From contig NZ_KK211228.1 in NCBI RefSeq assembly GCF_000621205.1, positions 204,246-268,245 of the forward strand: DNA of 64,000 nt. The letters run 5' to 3'. Origin of the DNA: Halotalea alkalilenta DSM 17697 (GTDB lineage: Bacteria; Pseudomonadota; Gammaproteobacteria; Pseudomonadales; Halomonadaceae). Position 1 is the first letter of the stretch, and each line of letters begins with the position of its first letter. The notes below the pieces were generated by a model, which saw only the letters and a list, made by a program, of their open reading frames with translations, was not told where the DNA came from and made no database searches. This document shows, in pieces, positions 1 to 9,992 of the stretch. A program made the position numbers and the translations under genes.

Positions 1-1
1 C

Positions 2-448
2 CTCGGCCACCTCGCCAGGCAGTGCGGCATCGATCCCAGCCGCGAGCCGATGATGGTACGCCCCACTTTGCACTACCAGAACGGCGGCGTGGTGATCGAC
101 GAGAACGGCACGACCTCTGTGCCAGGACTCTACTGCACCGGCGAACTCAGCGGCGGCATCCACGGCCGCAATCGGATGATGGGAAACGCGCTGCAGGAGA
201 TCATCACCTTCGGTCGCCGCGCGGGCCTGCACGCCGCGCGAAGCGCGAGCAGGCATCCCGCCCCCAAGGTCGGGCTGTTCCACCTCCAAGGCTGGCGGCG
301 CCAACTGGTGGCGGCGGGAATGCCGCTCGATCGCTTCGGCCCCGACCTGTTCCCCCGCTACGCCAACTTCGATTTCGGCGATGAACTGGCACTGCGTGGC
401 GGTAAGCGAACGACGTATGCGCCCAAGCGTGCAAGGAGGGTCGAATGA
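2..448 (+). CDS. FAD-dependent oxidoreductase of the fumarate reductase/aspartate oxidase flavoprotein type, C-terminal part
   Basis: The open frame runs in from the window start, so the N-terminus is missing. The visible part has the sequence block typical of the FAD_binding_2 family just before its end: a Pro-Gly-Leu-Tyr-Cys-Thr-Gly-Glu segment, then Gly-Gly-Ile-His-Gly-x-Asn-Arg-Met-Met-Gly-Asn-Ala and a helix with Gly-Arg-Arg-Ala-Gly. In SdhA, FrdA and L-aspartate oxidase this region closes the FAD site. The stop overlaps the start of the next gene as ATGA, so the two are translationally coupled. The partner is a NADH-oxidising subunit, suggesting a NADH-linked flavoprotein reductase or dehydrogenase. 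The substrate cannot be told from this fragment. Confidence 0.75.
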   Translation, partial: LGHLARQCGIDPSREPMMVRPTLHYQNGGVVIDENGTTSVPGLYCTGELSGGIHGRNRMMGNALQEIITFGRRAGLHAARSASRHPAPKVGLFHLQGWRRQLVAAGMPLDRFGPDLFPRYANFDFGDELALRGGKRTTYAPKRARRVE

Positions 449-1686
449 CTCATCGACCGGTACTGCTTGCCCCTACCGCCGCGGTCGGCGCCGATCTCGA
501 CGCGTGGCTGCAAAACGGCGGAGCGGAAGGCCTGCGGCACGCCCTGGCAGCGCCCGAGCGGATCATTCCCGCACTCGCCCACGCGGGGCTTCGCGGTATG
601 GGAGGTGCGGGCTTTCCGACCCATCGCAAGTGGTCGTCCGTCGCTGGCCAGAGCGCAGGTGACAAGTACGTGCTGTGCAATGGCAACGAGGATGAGCCCG
701 GTACCTTCAAGGATCGTCACCTGCTCAGCGCCTCTCCCCATCAGGTCATCGAGGGTGCGCTGATCGCCGCGGTCGCGGTCGATGCCAACCACGTCCTTCT
801 CTACGTCAACCCGCATCAGCACGAGGCGTTGAAGTCGACGCGATCGGCCATCGAGCAGTGGCGCGCGAGCGGACTGCTCGCACCGATCGAACGACGGCTA
901 GGCCTGCGATTGGCGCTGGACGTAGTCGAGAGTTCGGGACGCTACATCGGCGGGGAGGAGACCGCGGTCATCGCCACGATCGAGGGCGGCTTCCCTTTTC
1001 CGCGCCGCAAACCACCCTACCCCGCCGAGTCCGGCGTGCACGGCCGGCCAACGCTGATCAACAACGTCGAGACCCTGGCCAACGTCACCCATATCCTGCG
1101 CCACGGCGCCGACTGGTATCGCGCCCTCGGAATCGGCGGGGCCTGCGGCACCAAGCTCTACTCGCTATCGGGCGACGTGCTCGAGCCGGGCTTGTTCGAA
1201 CTGCCGATGGGCACTTCGCTGCGCGAGCTGGTCTTCACCCACGGCGGTGGCATGCTGGGGCCGCTGGCATTCAAGGCGGTGTTCACCGGCGGCCCCTCCA
1301 ATACGCTGCTGACCGCCGACGATCTGGATGTGGCGCTGGACTTCGACGCGGTCGCGCAGCGCGGCTCGAGGCTCGGCACCGGCGCGATGATCGTGATCTC
1401 CGCCGGGACCAGCATCGTGCGCAAGGTCGCCGAGTACGTCGACTTCTTCGCCGCGGGCTCCTGCGGCCAATGCACGCCCTGCAAGACCGGCACCTACCAG
1501 CTCTCGCGCCTGCTGCGGCGGATCGATACCGGCGTCGGAGTGCAGGCCGACCTGCGCGCGCTGGAGAGCCTTTGCGCCCTGCTCCCCGGCAGCGGTCGGT
1601 GCGGGCTGGTCGACGGTGCGGTGACCGTGGTGCGCAGCTCGATGCAGCAGTTTCGTGAGGAGTACGAGCACCAGCTGATCGGCTGA
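445..1686 (+). CDS. NuoF-like NADH dehydrogenase subunit (FMN, one [4Fe-4S])
   Basis: The 413-residue protein has the full signature of the complex I 51-kDa family. These are the glycine-rich NADH/FMN loop (residues 51-59), the N-x-D-E-P-G-T-F-K-D-R segment (81-91) and the Gly-Gly-Glu-Glu-Thr motif (169-173). There is also a C-terminal cluster motif with Cys340, Cys343, Cys346 and Cys377. It should accept hydride from NADH on FMN and pass electrons through one [4Fe-4S] centre. Complex I genes are not around it; instead it overlaps an FAD flavoprotein by 4 bp, so it more likely feeds that protein. Related subunits occur in FdsB and HoxF enzymes. The start ATG has a GGAGG ribosome site 6 bp upstream. 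Confidence 0.85.
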   Translation: MTHRPVLLAPTAAVGADLDAWLQNGGAEGLRHALAAPERIIPALAHAGLRGMGGAGFPTHRKWSSVAGQSAGDKYVLCNGNEDEPGTFKDRHLLSASPHQVIEGALIAAVAVDANHVLLYVNPHQHEALKSTRSAIEQWRASGLLAPIERRLGLRLALDVVESSGRYIGGEETAVIATIEGGFPFPRRKPPYPAESGVHGRPTLINNVETLANVTHILRHGADWYRALGIGGACGTKLYSLSGDVLEPGLFELPMGTSLRELVFTHGGGMLGPLAFKAVFTGGPSNTLLTADDLDVALDFDAVAQRGSRLGTGAMIVISAGTSIVRKVAEYVDFFAAGSCGQCTPCKTGTYQLSRLLRRIDTGVGVQADLRALESLCALLPGSGRCGLVDGAVTVVRSSMQQFREEYEHQLIG

Positions 1687-1756
1687 GCGAAGAGGCGCGC
1701 GGTCACCCCATCGGTTGCCCCAGGCGGCAGCGACGCTTTACGGCGAAATGAAGAGA

Positions 1757-1804
1757 CCAAAACGCGAAGACCCTCGCGATCCATGATGGAAAGCGAGGGT
1801 CTTC
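1757..1804 (-). terminator. Rho-independent terminator downstream of the tRNA-Val pair
   Basis: A perfect 12-bp inverted repeat (1766-1777 with 1793-1804) is followed on the minus strand, after three bases, by TTTT. It lies 9 bp past the 3' end of the nearer tRNA-Val gene and in the right orientation to end the tRNA transcript. Confidence 0.75.
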
Positions 1805-1813
1805 ACTGGAAGC

Positions 1814-1890
1814 TGGTAGGACCAAGCGGATTCGAACCGCTGACCTCCACGATGTCAACGTGGCGCTCTAACCAACTGAGCTATGGTCCT
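1814..1890 (-). tRNA. tRNA-Val(GAC)
   Basis: Read on the minus strand, a 77-nt cloverleaf is visible with a 7-bp acceptor stem and encoded CCA. The anticodon arm is CCACG/CGTGG around the loop TTGACAT, giving anticodon GAC (Val). The TTCGAAT T-loop is normal. It is the promoter-distal copy of a tandem pair. Confidence 0.95.
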
Positions 1891-1945
1891 AAGGACGTTC
1901 GCATCAAAAGGGTCGCCCTGGGCAGGCGCAGGTGTGAAAGGCAAA

Positions 1946-2022
1946 TGGTAGGACCAAGCGGATTCGAACCGCTGACCTCCACGATGTCAACGTGGCGCTC
2001 TAACCAACTGAGCTATGGTCCT
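1946..2022 (-). tRNA. tRNA-Val(GAC), second copy
   Basis: This copy is identical over all 77 nt to the one at 1814-1890 and lies 55 bp from it on the same strand, so the two are probably co-transcribed. The anticodon is GAC and CCA is encoded. Confidence 0.95.
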
Positions 2023-2173
2023 GTCCCGACACTTTCCACACTCATTCCGATGCCACACTACATTCCGATGCGGGGGAGGATGCATGTGCAGACCGCACCC
2101 CCTCCGAACGCTGCGCCATTCTACTCATTTCTCTTTCGAATGCAACGGCTTGTGCACCCTTTTTGCGCCATCC

Positions 2174-2896
2174 TCAGCCGTTCAGCAGGCCGATCCAGAT
2201 CAGCGCCCCGAGCACCGCACCCACCAGGGGCCCGAACACCGGTACCCAGGCATAGGACCATGCCGAATCGCCCTTGCCGGCGATCGGCAGCAGCGCATGG
2301 GCGAGGCGTGGGCCGAAATCGCGGGCCGGATTGATCGCGTATCCGGTCGGCCCGCCGAGCGAAAGCCCGATCGCCCATACCAGCCCACCGACCAGGAACG
2401 GCCCCAGTCCGGCGGGCATCTGGCCAGCGGCGACGATGCCGCCAATGCCGATCACCAGCGCCACGGTCCCGATCATCTCGCTGAGCAGATTGCCGACCCG
2501 GTGCTCGATCGCAGGATCGGTACAGAACACCCCACGCTTCAGCGCCGCCTCCGGCGTCGCCTGCCAGTGCGGCAGGTAGGTCAGCCATACCAGCACCGCA
2601 CCGGCGAAGCAGCCAGCGATCTGCGCCGCGATGTAGCCGAGCACCACCATCGCGTCCTGGTGAATGCCGAGCACCCATTTCGCGACCGTCACCGCCGGAT
2701 TGATGTCCGCCTGGGGCGAGCCCGCGGCGTTGGCCACCAGCACCGCCACCATCACCGCAAGCCCCCAGCCGGTAGCGATCACGATCCACCCGCTGCCGTG
2801 GCCCTTGCTGCCTCGCAGCAGCACGTTGGCGACCACGCCGTCGCCGAACAGGATCAGTGCGACGCAGCCGGCGAACTCCCCGATGTATGGCGTCAT
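2174..2896 (-). CDS. glpF: Glycerol uptake facilitator (aquaglyceroporin)
   Basis: This is a 240-residue inner-membrane channel of the MIP family with about six hydrophobic segments. It has two Asn-Pro-Ala boxes at residues 66-68 and 189-191. The second is followed by Arg-Asp (NPARD), the form typical of glycerol facilitators rather than water-only aquaporins. It allows glycerol to enter by diffusion so that GlpK can trap it as glycerol 3-phosphate. It begins 28 bp after glpK and both read leftward, giving a glpK-glpF order, the reverse of E. coli glpFK. A GGAGG ribosome site precedes the ATG. It is shorter than the E. coli protein, mostly at the termini. Confidence 0.93.
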   Translation of the reverse strand: MTPYIGEFAGCVALILFGDGVVANVLLRGSKGHGSGWIVIATGWGLAVMVAVLVANAAGSPQADINPAVTVAKWVLGIHQDAMVVLGYIAAQIAGCFAGAVLVWLTYLPHWQATPEAALKRGVFCTDPAIEHRVGNLLSEMIGTVALVIGIGGIVAAGQMPAGLGPFLVGGLVWAIGLSLGGPTGYAINPARDFGPRLAHALLPIAGKGDSAWSYAWVPVFGPLVGAVLGALIWIGLLNG

Positions 2897-2924
2897 GTCG
2901 CGGGCCTCCGCCCAACCTGCCCGC

Positions 2925-4406
2925 TCATGACATCACCCTGCGCACGGCGTCGCGCCAGCCGGCGTAGAGCTGCTCTCGATGCGCCGACTCCATGTTCGGG
3001 GTGAAGCAGCGCTCGCGCCGCCAGAGCGCGGAGATCTCATCCAGCGAGGAGAACCAGCCGAGCTCCAGCGCGGCCAGATAAGCGGCACCCAATGCGGTAG
3101 TCTCGAGCACCTCGGGTCGGTCGACGCGCAGGTCGAGGATGTCGGCGAGAAACTGCATCACCCAGTCGTTGCAGACCATGCCGCCGTCGACCCTCAGCGC
3201 CTGGGCCCGGGACGCGGCGTCATCGTCCATGCAGGCCTGCAGGTCGCGGGTCTGGTAGCACACCGACTGCAGGCCGGCCGCGACGATCTCGCTGATCCCG
3301 GTACTGCGGGTCAGGCCGAAGATCGCGCCGCGAGCCAGCGGGTCCCAGTAGGGGGCGCCCAGCCCGGTGAAAGCCGGCACCAGGTAGACGCCGTGCTCTG
3401 CGTCGCTCGCCCGCGCCAGCCGTTCGGTCTCGGAGGCATCGCTGAACAGCTTGAGCCCGTCGCGCATCCACTGCACCGCGGCGCCAGCGACGAAGATACT
3501 GCCCTCCATCGCATAGGTCGGCACGCCGTTCAGCCGGTAGCCGACCGTGGTCAGCAGGCGGTTGGCCGAGCGCTCGGCGCGCTCTCCGGTATTCATGATC
3601 ATGAAGCAGCCGGTGCCGTAGGTACTCTTGACCATTCCCGGCGAGAAGCAGGCCTGGCCGACCAGGGCGGCCTGCTGGTCGCCGGCGACGCCGGCGATCT
3701 TCACCGAGGCGCCGAACAGCTGCGGGTCGAGCCAGCCGAATTCACCGCTCGAGTCGAGCACTTCGGGGAGCATCACCCGCGGCACGTCGAACAGTTCGAG
3801 CAGATCGTCATCCCAGCACTGGCGGTGGATGTCGAACAGGCAGGTACGCGAGGCGTTGGTCGCGTCGGTGACGTGGCGCTTGCCGCCGGTGAGCTTCCAG
3901 ATCAAGTAACTGTCGATGGTGCCGAACAGCAGTTCCCCGCGCTTGGCACGCTCCCGCGCGCCCTCGACGTGATCGAGCAGCCACTGCAGCTTGGTGGCAG
4001 AGAAGTAGGGATCGATCAAAAGCCCGGTGCGGCTTCTGATCAGCTCTTCGTGCCCCGCTTCGGACAGTGCCTTGCATGCCTCGCTGGTGCGCCGATCCTG
4101 CCACACGATCGCCCGGTGGATCGGTTCACCCGTGCGGGCGTCCCATACCATCGTGGTTTCGCGCTGGTTGGTGATGCCGATGCCGGCCAGCGAATGGATC
4201 GTCTTGCCCGCATTCCTGAGCGCCTGCGTGATGGTGCGCACGGTCGACTGCCAGATGTCCTGGGGATGGTGCTCTACCCACCCGTTGTGCGGAAAGTGCT
4301 GGGGCAGCTCCTCCTGGGCCATCGCCACCACTTTCGCCCGGCGGTCGAACAGCACCGCGCGAGTGCTGGTGGTCCCTTGGTCGATGGCGAGGATATGATC
4401 GGTCAT
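2925..4406 (-). CDS. glpK: Glycerol kinase
   Basis: The 493-residue FGGY kinase phosphorylates glycerol with ATP to sn-glycerol 3-phosphate. The N-terminal phosphate loop (Asp-Gln-Gly-Thr-Thr-Ser-Thr-Arg, residues 9-16) and the ASRTC and [10 protein letters not shown] motifs are present. The open frame extends 41 codons further upstream. The start at 4406 is chosen because AAGGAG lies 7 bases before that ATG and the family begins there. glpF follows after 28 bp. The upstream region carries a degenerate GlpR-like site (4536-4555), which agrees with regulation by the adjacent glpR. Confidence 0.96.
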   Translation of the reverse strand: MTDHILAIDQGTTSTRAVLFDRRAKVVAMAQEELPQHFPHNGWVEHHPQDIWQSTVRTITQALRNAGKTIHSLAGIGITNQRETTMVWDARTGEPIHRAIVWQDRRTSEACKALSEAGHEELIRSRTGLLIDPYFSATKLQWLLDHVEGARERAKRGELLFGTIDSYLIWKLTGGKRHVTDATNASRTCLFDIHRQCWDDDLLELFDVPRVMLPEVLDSSGEFGWLDPQLFGASVKIAGVAGDQQAALVGQACFSPGMVKSTYGTGCFMIMNTGERAERSANRLLTTVGYRLNGVPTYAMEGSIFVAGAAVQWMRDGLKLFSDASETERLARASDAEHGVYLVPAFTGLGAPYWDPLARGAIFGLTRSTGISEIVAAGLQSVCYQTRDLQACMDDDAASRAQALRVDGGMVCNDWVMQFLADILDLRVDRPEVLETTALGAAYLAALELGWFSSLDEISALWRRERCFTPNMESAHREQLYAGWRDAVRRVMS

Positions 4407-4813
4407 GAGATCTCTCCTTGATGGAACGGAATCGTCCATTACGGTGGAAGTGAGCGAACGACGCCGCCCCAAGGCCCCATTCCCATGGAAGGGGTGAATC
4501 GGATCCAGATCGACCCTGGGGTCGTTCACGAACCCACATGTTCGATTTCGAAAACGAAGCTAACCCAAACCGATGCATCAAGCCCAGTTAAAAAAGGCTT
4601 CCATTTCCTATACTTTCGTCTACAAGCGGCGGGATACGCAGTGAAATCGCATACCTGGCGAAGCCATATGGGTTCGTAACATGACATCCCACCGCCGCGC
4701 GTCCGAGCGTCGCACTGCGCGGCGCTCGGACGCCGATCATGTATGCTTGGAAGCCACAGCTCCATCTCCCGCATCGCGGACAGGGGCGAGAACCCCAAAG
4801 ACAGGACGTCGGC
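4407..4813. other. Divergent intergenic region between glpK and glpR
   Basis: This stretch of about 400 bp has no convincing gene. It holds several GTTCG/CGAAC half-sites (around 4521-4530 and 4536-4555) of the kind GlpR recognises, and an AT-richer zone at 4580-4680 probably containing promoters. Short open frames here lack ribosome sites and family resemblance. Confidence 0.5.
4536..4555. promoter_or_regulatory. Candidate GlpR operator upstream of glpKF
   Basis: The left half ATGTTCG (4538-4544) matches the glpD operator exactly. The right half is degenerate (CGAA conserved at 4549-4552). It lies about 130 bp upstream of the glpK start. A further GTTC-AC-GAAC palindrome sits at 4521-4532. 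Binding by GlpR is inferred from similarity to the site at 5647-5666. Confidence 0.45.
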
Positions 4814-5605
4814 ATGCAAGACTCCGGCTCATCGCAGCGACTGCGCCACCTGCGCATTCTCGACATCATCGAGGAACAAGGCTATGCCTCGATCGAGCAG
4901 CTGGCGCAGCACTTCGGCGTGACTCCCCAGACCATCAGGCGCGATCTCAACCAGCTCGCGGAATCAGGCAGCGTGCGCCGCGTGCACGGCGGCGCCGGGC
5001 GCTGTGAATCGAGCACCACCAACGCTCCCTATCACTCGCGCCAGGCGCACAACGCCGAGGCCAAACGGCGCATCGCCGAGCGGGTGGCGGCCGAGATCCC
5101 CAATCATTGCTCGCTGTTCATCAACATCGGCACCAGCACCGAGATGGTCGCCCAGGCGCTGCTCGAACACCGCGGTCTCGAGGTCATCACCAACAACCTC
5201 AACGTCGCCGCGATCCTCCAGCCCAAGGAGGATTTCACCGTGATCATCGCCGGCGGGACGGTGCGCAGCCACGACGGCGGCATTATCGGCGAGGCGACGA
5301 TCGACTTCATCGATCAGTTCAAGGTCGACTTCGGCATCATCGGCATCAGCGGCATCGACGACGACGGCGCGCTGCTCGAGTTCGACTACCGCGAAGTCCG
5401 CGTCGCCCAGGCGATCATCCACAATTCGCGCAAGCGCTTTTTGGTCGCCGACGGCTCCAAGTTCAACCGCCGGGCGCTGGTCCGCCAGGGTAACCTCTCG
5501 CAGCTGGATGCCCTGTTCACCGACGTAACGCCCCCCGCGCCGCTGCTCGCGTTGATGCGCGAGCACGGGGTCGCGCTGCACGTGGTCGAGGCGCAGGAGG
5601 AGTAG
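4814..5605 (+). CDS. glpR: Glycerol-3-phosphate regulon repressor, DeoR family
   Basis: The 263-residue DeoR-type regulator has an N-terminal winged helix (about residues 9-61). Its recognition segment ends in Thr-Ile-Arg-Arg-Asp-Leu, the DeoR hallmark. The C-terminal DeoRC sugar-phosphate sensor domain includes the INIGTSTE phosphate-binding loop. It should repress glp genes until glycerol 3-phosphate binds. The frame could begin 25 codons earlier; ATG 4814 is preferred because AGGA precedes it and the family starts near there. It lies between glpK and glpD, its likely targets, and operator sites are visible on both sides. Confidence 0.93.
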   Translation: MQDSGSSQRLRHLRILDIIEEQGYASIEQLAQHFGVTPQTIRRDLNQLAESGSVRRVHGGAGRCESSTTNAPYHSRQAHNAEAKRRIAERVAAEIPNHCSLFINIGTSTEMVAQALLEHRGLEVITNNLNVAAILQPKEDFTVIIAGGTVRSHDGGIIGEATIDFIDQFKVDFGIIGISGIDDDGALLEFDYREVRVAQAIIHNSRKRFLVADGSKFNRRALVRQGNLSQLDALFTDVTPPAPLLALMREHGVALHVVEAQEE

Positions 5606-5646
5606 CGAAACGGTCGGCGAGAGTTGAAGCGCGTGACGAGTTGGTC

Positions 5647-5666
5647 TATGTTCGTTTCCGAACATA
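5647..5666. promoter_or_regulatory. GlpR operator upstream of glpD
   Basis: The sequence TATGTTCGTTTCCGAACATA has perfect 8-bp inverted arms (TATGTTCG/CGAACATA) and a 4-bp centre. This is very close to the known E. coli GlpR consensus. It lies 48 bp before the glpD start codon, and another CGCGAAC half-site follows at about 5677-5683. Repression of glpD by the adjacent GlpR is a strong inference. Confidence 0.85.
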
Positions 5667-5714
5667 TCTATTCTTTCGCGAACACCGCGTCGTCCACCTC
5701 GTCCGGAGAGGCCC

Positions 5715-7235
5715 ATGTCCAGCTCCCAGCTCCTCGACCTGTTCGTCATCGGTGGCGGCATCAACGGCACCGGCATCGCCAACGATGCCGCGGGCCGCGG
5801 CCTCAAGGTAGCGCTCTGCGAGCAGGCAGATCTCGCCAGCGCCACCTCCTCGGCCTCGAGCAAACTGATCCATGGCGGGCTGCGCTACCTGGAGCACAGG
5901 GAGTTCCGTCTCGTCCGCGAAGCGCTCCACGAGCGCGAAGTGCTGCTCAACAAAGCGCCACACATCGTCTGGCCGCTGCGCTTCATCCTGCCGCATCAGC
6001 CCCACCTGCGCCCGGCCTGGATGCTGCGCGCGGGGCTGTTTCTCTACGACCACCTCAGCCCACGCACCAGCCTGCCCAGCGCCCGCTCGCTGAACTTCGC
6101 CCGCGAATTCGGCGCGGACAGCCCGCTGGCAGCAGGTATCGAGCGCGGTTTCGAGTATTCGGACTGCTGGGTCGACGATGCGAGGCTGGTGATTCTCAAT
6201 GCGCTCCAGGCGCAGGAGAAAGGCGCGCAGATCCTGGTCCGCACTCGCTGCATAGAGGCGAGCGAGCGTGACGGCGTCTGGCACATCGTGCTCGAAGACG
6301 TCGCCAGCGGCGCCCGAAGCGAGCGCCAGGCGCGGGCACTGGTCAACGCAGCCGGCCCCTGGGTCGAATCGTTCATTCGCGGCCACTCCTCGCGCACGCC
6401 GCGGCTCGGGATCAACATGATCAAGGGCAGCCATATCATCGTGCCGAGGATCAATACCGACGAACGCGCCTACATCCTGCAGAACACCGACAAACGCATC
6501 GTCTTCGTACTCCCCTACCAGCGCGATTTCAGCCTGGTCGGCACCACCGACGTCGCCTATCAGGGCGATCCCTCGCAGCTTTCGATCAGCGAGGCCGAGA
6601 TCGACTACCTGCTCGCCGTGCTCGATGACCACTTCAAGGCCAGCTTCAGCCGCGAACGGATCGTCGCCAGCTACTCAGGCGTCCGTCCGCTCTGCGACGA
6701 CGAGTCGAGCGATCCCTCGGCGATGACCCGCGACTACACGCTCGACCTCGACCTCGGTGGAGACGGCAAACAGGGTGCGCCGATGCTTTCGGTGTTCGGC
6801 GGCAAGATCACCACCTTCCGCAAGCTCGCCGAGGCGGCATTGACCAAGCTCGGGCCGTTCTTCCCCGAGATGGGCCCCGCCTGGACCGCCAGCCAGCCGC
6901 TGCCGGGCGGCGATATCTCGAGCCGGCTCGAGTACGCGGCCGACCTGCGCCGCCGCTATCCATGGCTCGATGAGCGAAACGCCGAGCGCCTCGCTTCGAG
7001 CTACGGTTCGCTCTGCGAGCGCTTCCTCACGACCGATGAGGCGTCGATGGGCGAACACTTCGGCGCCGGCCTCACCGCCCGGGAACTCGACTACCTGGTC
7101 GAGCACGAATGGGCCCGCGAGGCGCAGGACGTACTTTGGCGGCGCACCAAGCTGAAGCTGCGCCTCGATGCCCCAGCGTGCCAGCGGGTCGCCGACTACC
7201 TGGCCAAGCAGACCCAAACGACCGAACCGGCCTGA
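5715..7235 (+). CDS. glpD: Aerobic glycerol-3-phosphate dehydrogenase
   Basis: The 506-residue FAD enzyme of the inner membrane oxidises glycerol 3-phosphate to dihydroxyacetone phosphate and passes electrons to quinone. The N-terminal dinucleotide-binding loop Gly-Gly-Gly-Ile-Asn-Gly-Thr-Gly spans residues 13-20. Family blocks around the KLIHGGLRYLE segment and the C-terminal DAO_C domain are present, and the length is normal. GGAGAGG precedes the ATG. It completes the pathway with GlpF and GlpK and carries a clear GlpR operator upstream. A perfect palindromic terminator follows the stop. Confidence 0.96.
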   Translation: MSSSQLLDLFVIGGGINGTGIANDAAGRGLKVALCEQADLASATSSASSKLIHGGLRYLEHREFRLVREALHEREVLLNKAPHIVWPLRFILPHQPHLRPAWMLRAGLFLYDHLSPRTSLPSARSLNFAREFGADSPLAAGIERGFEYSDCWVDDARLVILNALQAQEKGAQILVRTRCIEASERDGVWHIVLEDVASGARSERQARALVNAAGPWVESFIRGHSSRTPRLGINMIKGSHIIVPRINTDERAYILQNTDKRIVFVLPYQRDFSLVGTTDVAYQGDPSQLSISEAEIDYLLAVLDDHFKASFSRERIVASYSGVRPLCDDESSDPSAMTRDYTLDLDLGGDGKQGAPMLSVFGGKITTFRKLAEAALTKLGPFFPEMGPAWTASQPLPGGDISSRLEYAADLRRRYPWLDERNAERLASSYGSLCERFLTTDEASMGEHFGAGLTARELDYLVEHEWAREAQDVLWRRTKLKLRLDAPACQRVADYLAKQTQTTEPA

Positions 7236-7248
7236 AAAGCCAAGCCAG

Positions 7249-7286
7249 AATGAGACCGGCCCGCCAATTGGCGGGCCGGTCTCATT
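7249..7286. terminator. Bidirectional terminator between glpD and fumC
   Basis: A fully palindromic 38-bp segment (17-bp arms, AATT centre) stands between the convergent stops of glpD and fumC. It lacks a long T-run, but the GC-rich stem and ATT/AAT edges fit a shared terminator. Confidence 0.8.
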
Positions 7287-7299
7287 CAGCGGCGCTCAC

Positions 7300-8679
<1,380 letters not shown>

Positions 8680-8867
8680 GCGGACCTCCAATTGCGGGCT
8701 GGATGACGGGCTGGCTCATGCGGCGCCAGGCATTAGACTGGGTGGCTATCATTGAACGATAGCAGCCTGCGCGGGATCGCTCCCGGCGCGTGCACGAGTG
8801 ATACTTATTCGCATCACTATACCCCCATCCGCCCAACCACGCCCATACCCCATCCGGAGGCCCCATC

Positions 8868-9287
8868 ATGTGGCAGCGCAAGACGCTGAAGCTCAAAGCA
8901 CGCTCCCGCGGTTTCCATCTGGTCACCGATGAGATCCTCACCCAGCTGCCCGAACTCACCGGAATCCACATCGGCCTGCTGCACCTGCAACTGCTCCACA
9001 CCTCGGCCTCGTTGACGCTGAACGAAAACGCCGATCCCGACGTGCGCCACGATATGGAGGCGTTCCTCAACGACCGGATACCCGGTGACCTGCCCTACCT
9101 GCGCCATACCTACGAAGGTGATGACGACATGCCTGCGCACATCAAGGCCAGCCTGCTCGGTACCGAGCTGACCCTGGCGATAGAAAACGGAAGGCTGGCC
9201 ACTGGCACCTGGCAAGGGATCTGGCTCGGCGAGCACCGCGACCACGGCGGCAGCCGGAGACTGCTGGTCACCGCCTTCGGCGAATGA
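8868..9287 (+). CDS. YjbQ family protein (UPF0047)
   Basis: The 139-residue single-domain protein shows all conserved blocks of the YjbQ/UPF0047 family: His-Thr-Ser-Ala-Ser-Leu-Thr (residues 45-51) with Asn-Glu-Asn-Ala-Asp-Pro, then Asp-Asp-Asp-Met-Pro-Ala-His, and a C-terminal [10 protein letters not shown]. Members have been linked to weak thiamine-phosphate synthase activity, but the physiological role is not settled. GGAGG lies 7 bases before the ATG. It converges with hda, leaving only 6 bp between stops, and appears monocistronic. Confidence 0.9.
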   Translation: MWQRKTLKLKARSRGFHLVTDEILTQLPELTGIHIGLLHLQLLHTSASLTLNENADPDVRHDMEAFLNDRIPGDLPYLRHTYEGDDDMPAHIKASLLGTELTLAIENGRLATGTWQGIWLGEHRDHGGSRRLLVTAFGE

Positions 9288-9293
9288 GCCGGG

Positions 9294-9992
9294 CTACCAG
9301 TCGAGCACCTGCTTGACGAAGGGGATGGTCAGTTTGCGCTGCGCCGAAAGCGAGGCGTGGTCGAGCCGGTCGAGCACCTCGAACAGCTGCGACAGCCGAC
9401 GCGGTCCGCGATGAAGGAGGTAGCGCGCCACCTCGTCGGGCAGCTGCATCCCCCGCTGACCGGCGCGCAGCTTGAGCGCTTCGGTACGCTGCTGGTCGTC
9501 GAGCGGCTGGAGATGGAAGGTCGCCCCCCAGCCGAGCCTGGAGGAGAGATCAGCCAGCTTGATACCCAGCTGGCGGGGCGGTGCGCAGGCGGAGACCACC
9601 AAACGGCGCTTGGCGTCGCGCATCCGGTTGAAGCAATGGAACAGCCCCTCCTCCCAGCGCTTGCGCCCCACCACCCGGTCGACGTCGTCGATCGCCAGCA
9701 GGTCGAGACGCTCGAGGTCCTCGAGCATCAGCGGCGGGAAGTGGCCAAGCTCGCCGAGCGGCAGGTAGAGCGTGCGCATCCCATTCGCGGCACCAGCGTG
9801 GCAGGCCGCCTGGAGCAGGTGGCTGCGCCCCGACTCCTCTCGCCCCCACAGGTAGATCAGCGGCTCTTCCTCACCGCTCGCCTGGGCCTTGAGCGCAGCC
9901 ACCGCGGCCGGGTTATCGCCGGTGAAGAAGTTGGCGAAGGTCGCATCGTCGCGTACCCCCACACCGAGCGGCAGCTGCCAGGGAGGGCTCAT
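9294..9992 (-). CDS. hda: DnaA regulatory inactivator Hda
   Basis: The 232-residue DnaA-like AAA+ protein lacks the DnaA DNA-binding domain. The N-terminal Gln-Leu-Pro-Leu (residues 6-9) is the sliding-clamp-binding motif of Hda. A Walker A-like loop (50-57, Gly-Arg-Ser ending) and Walker B (Leu-Ala-Ile-Asp-Asp-Val-Asp, 99-105) follow. With the DNA-loaded beta clamp it stimulates ATP hydrolysis by DnaA and so limits re-initiation of replication. Its start overlaps the stop of the upstream permease gene by 4 bp (ATGA), so the two form an operon. Confidence 0.93.
   Translation of the reverse strand: MSPPWQLPLGVGVRDDATFANFFTGDNPAAVAALKAQASGEEEPLIYLWGREESGRSHLLQAACHAGAANGMRTLYLPLGELGHFPPLMLEDLERLDLLAIDDVDRVVGRKRWEEGLFHCFNRMRDAKRRLVVSACAPPRQLGIKLADLSSRLGWGATFHLQPLDDQQRTEALKLRAGQRGMQLPDEVARYLLHRGPRRLSQLFEVLDRLDHASLSAQRKLTIPFVKQVLDW

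Noticed and set aside
1783-2334. 183-residue plus-strand open frame containing a repeated peptide
   Set aside because: It is the translation of the two tRNA-Val genes and their flanks; the peptide repeat is the tRNA repeat.
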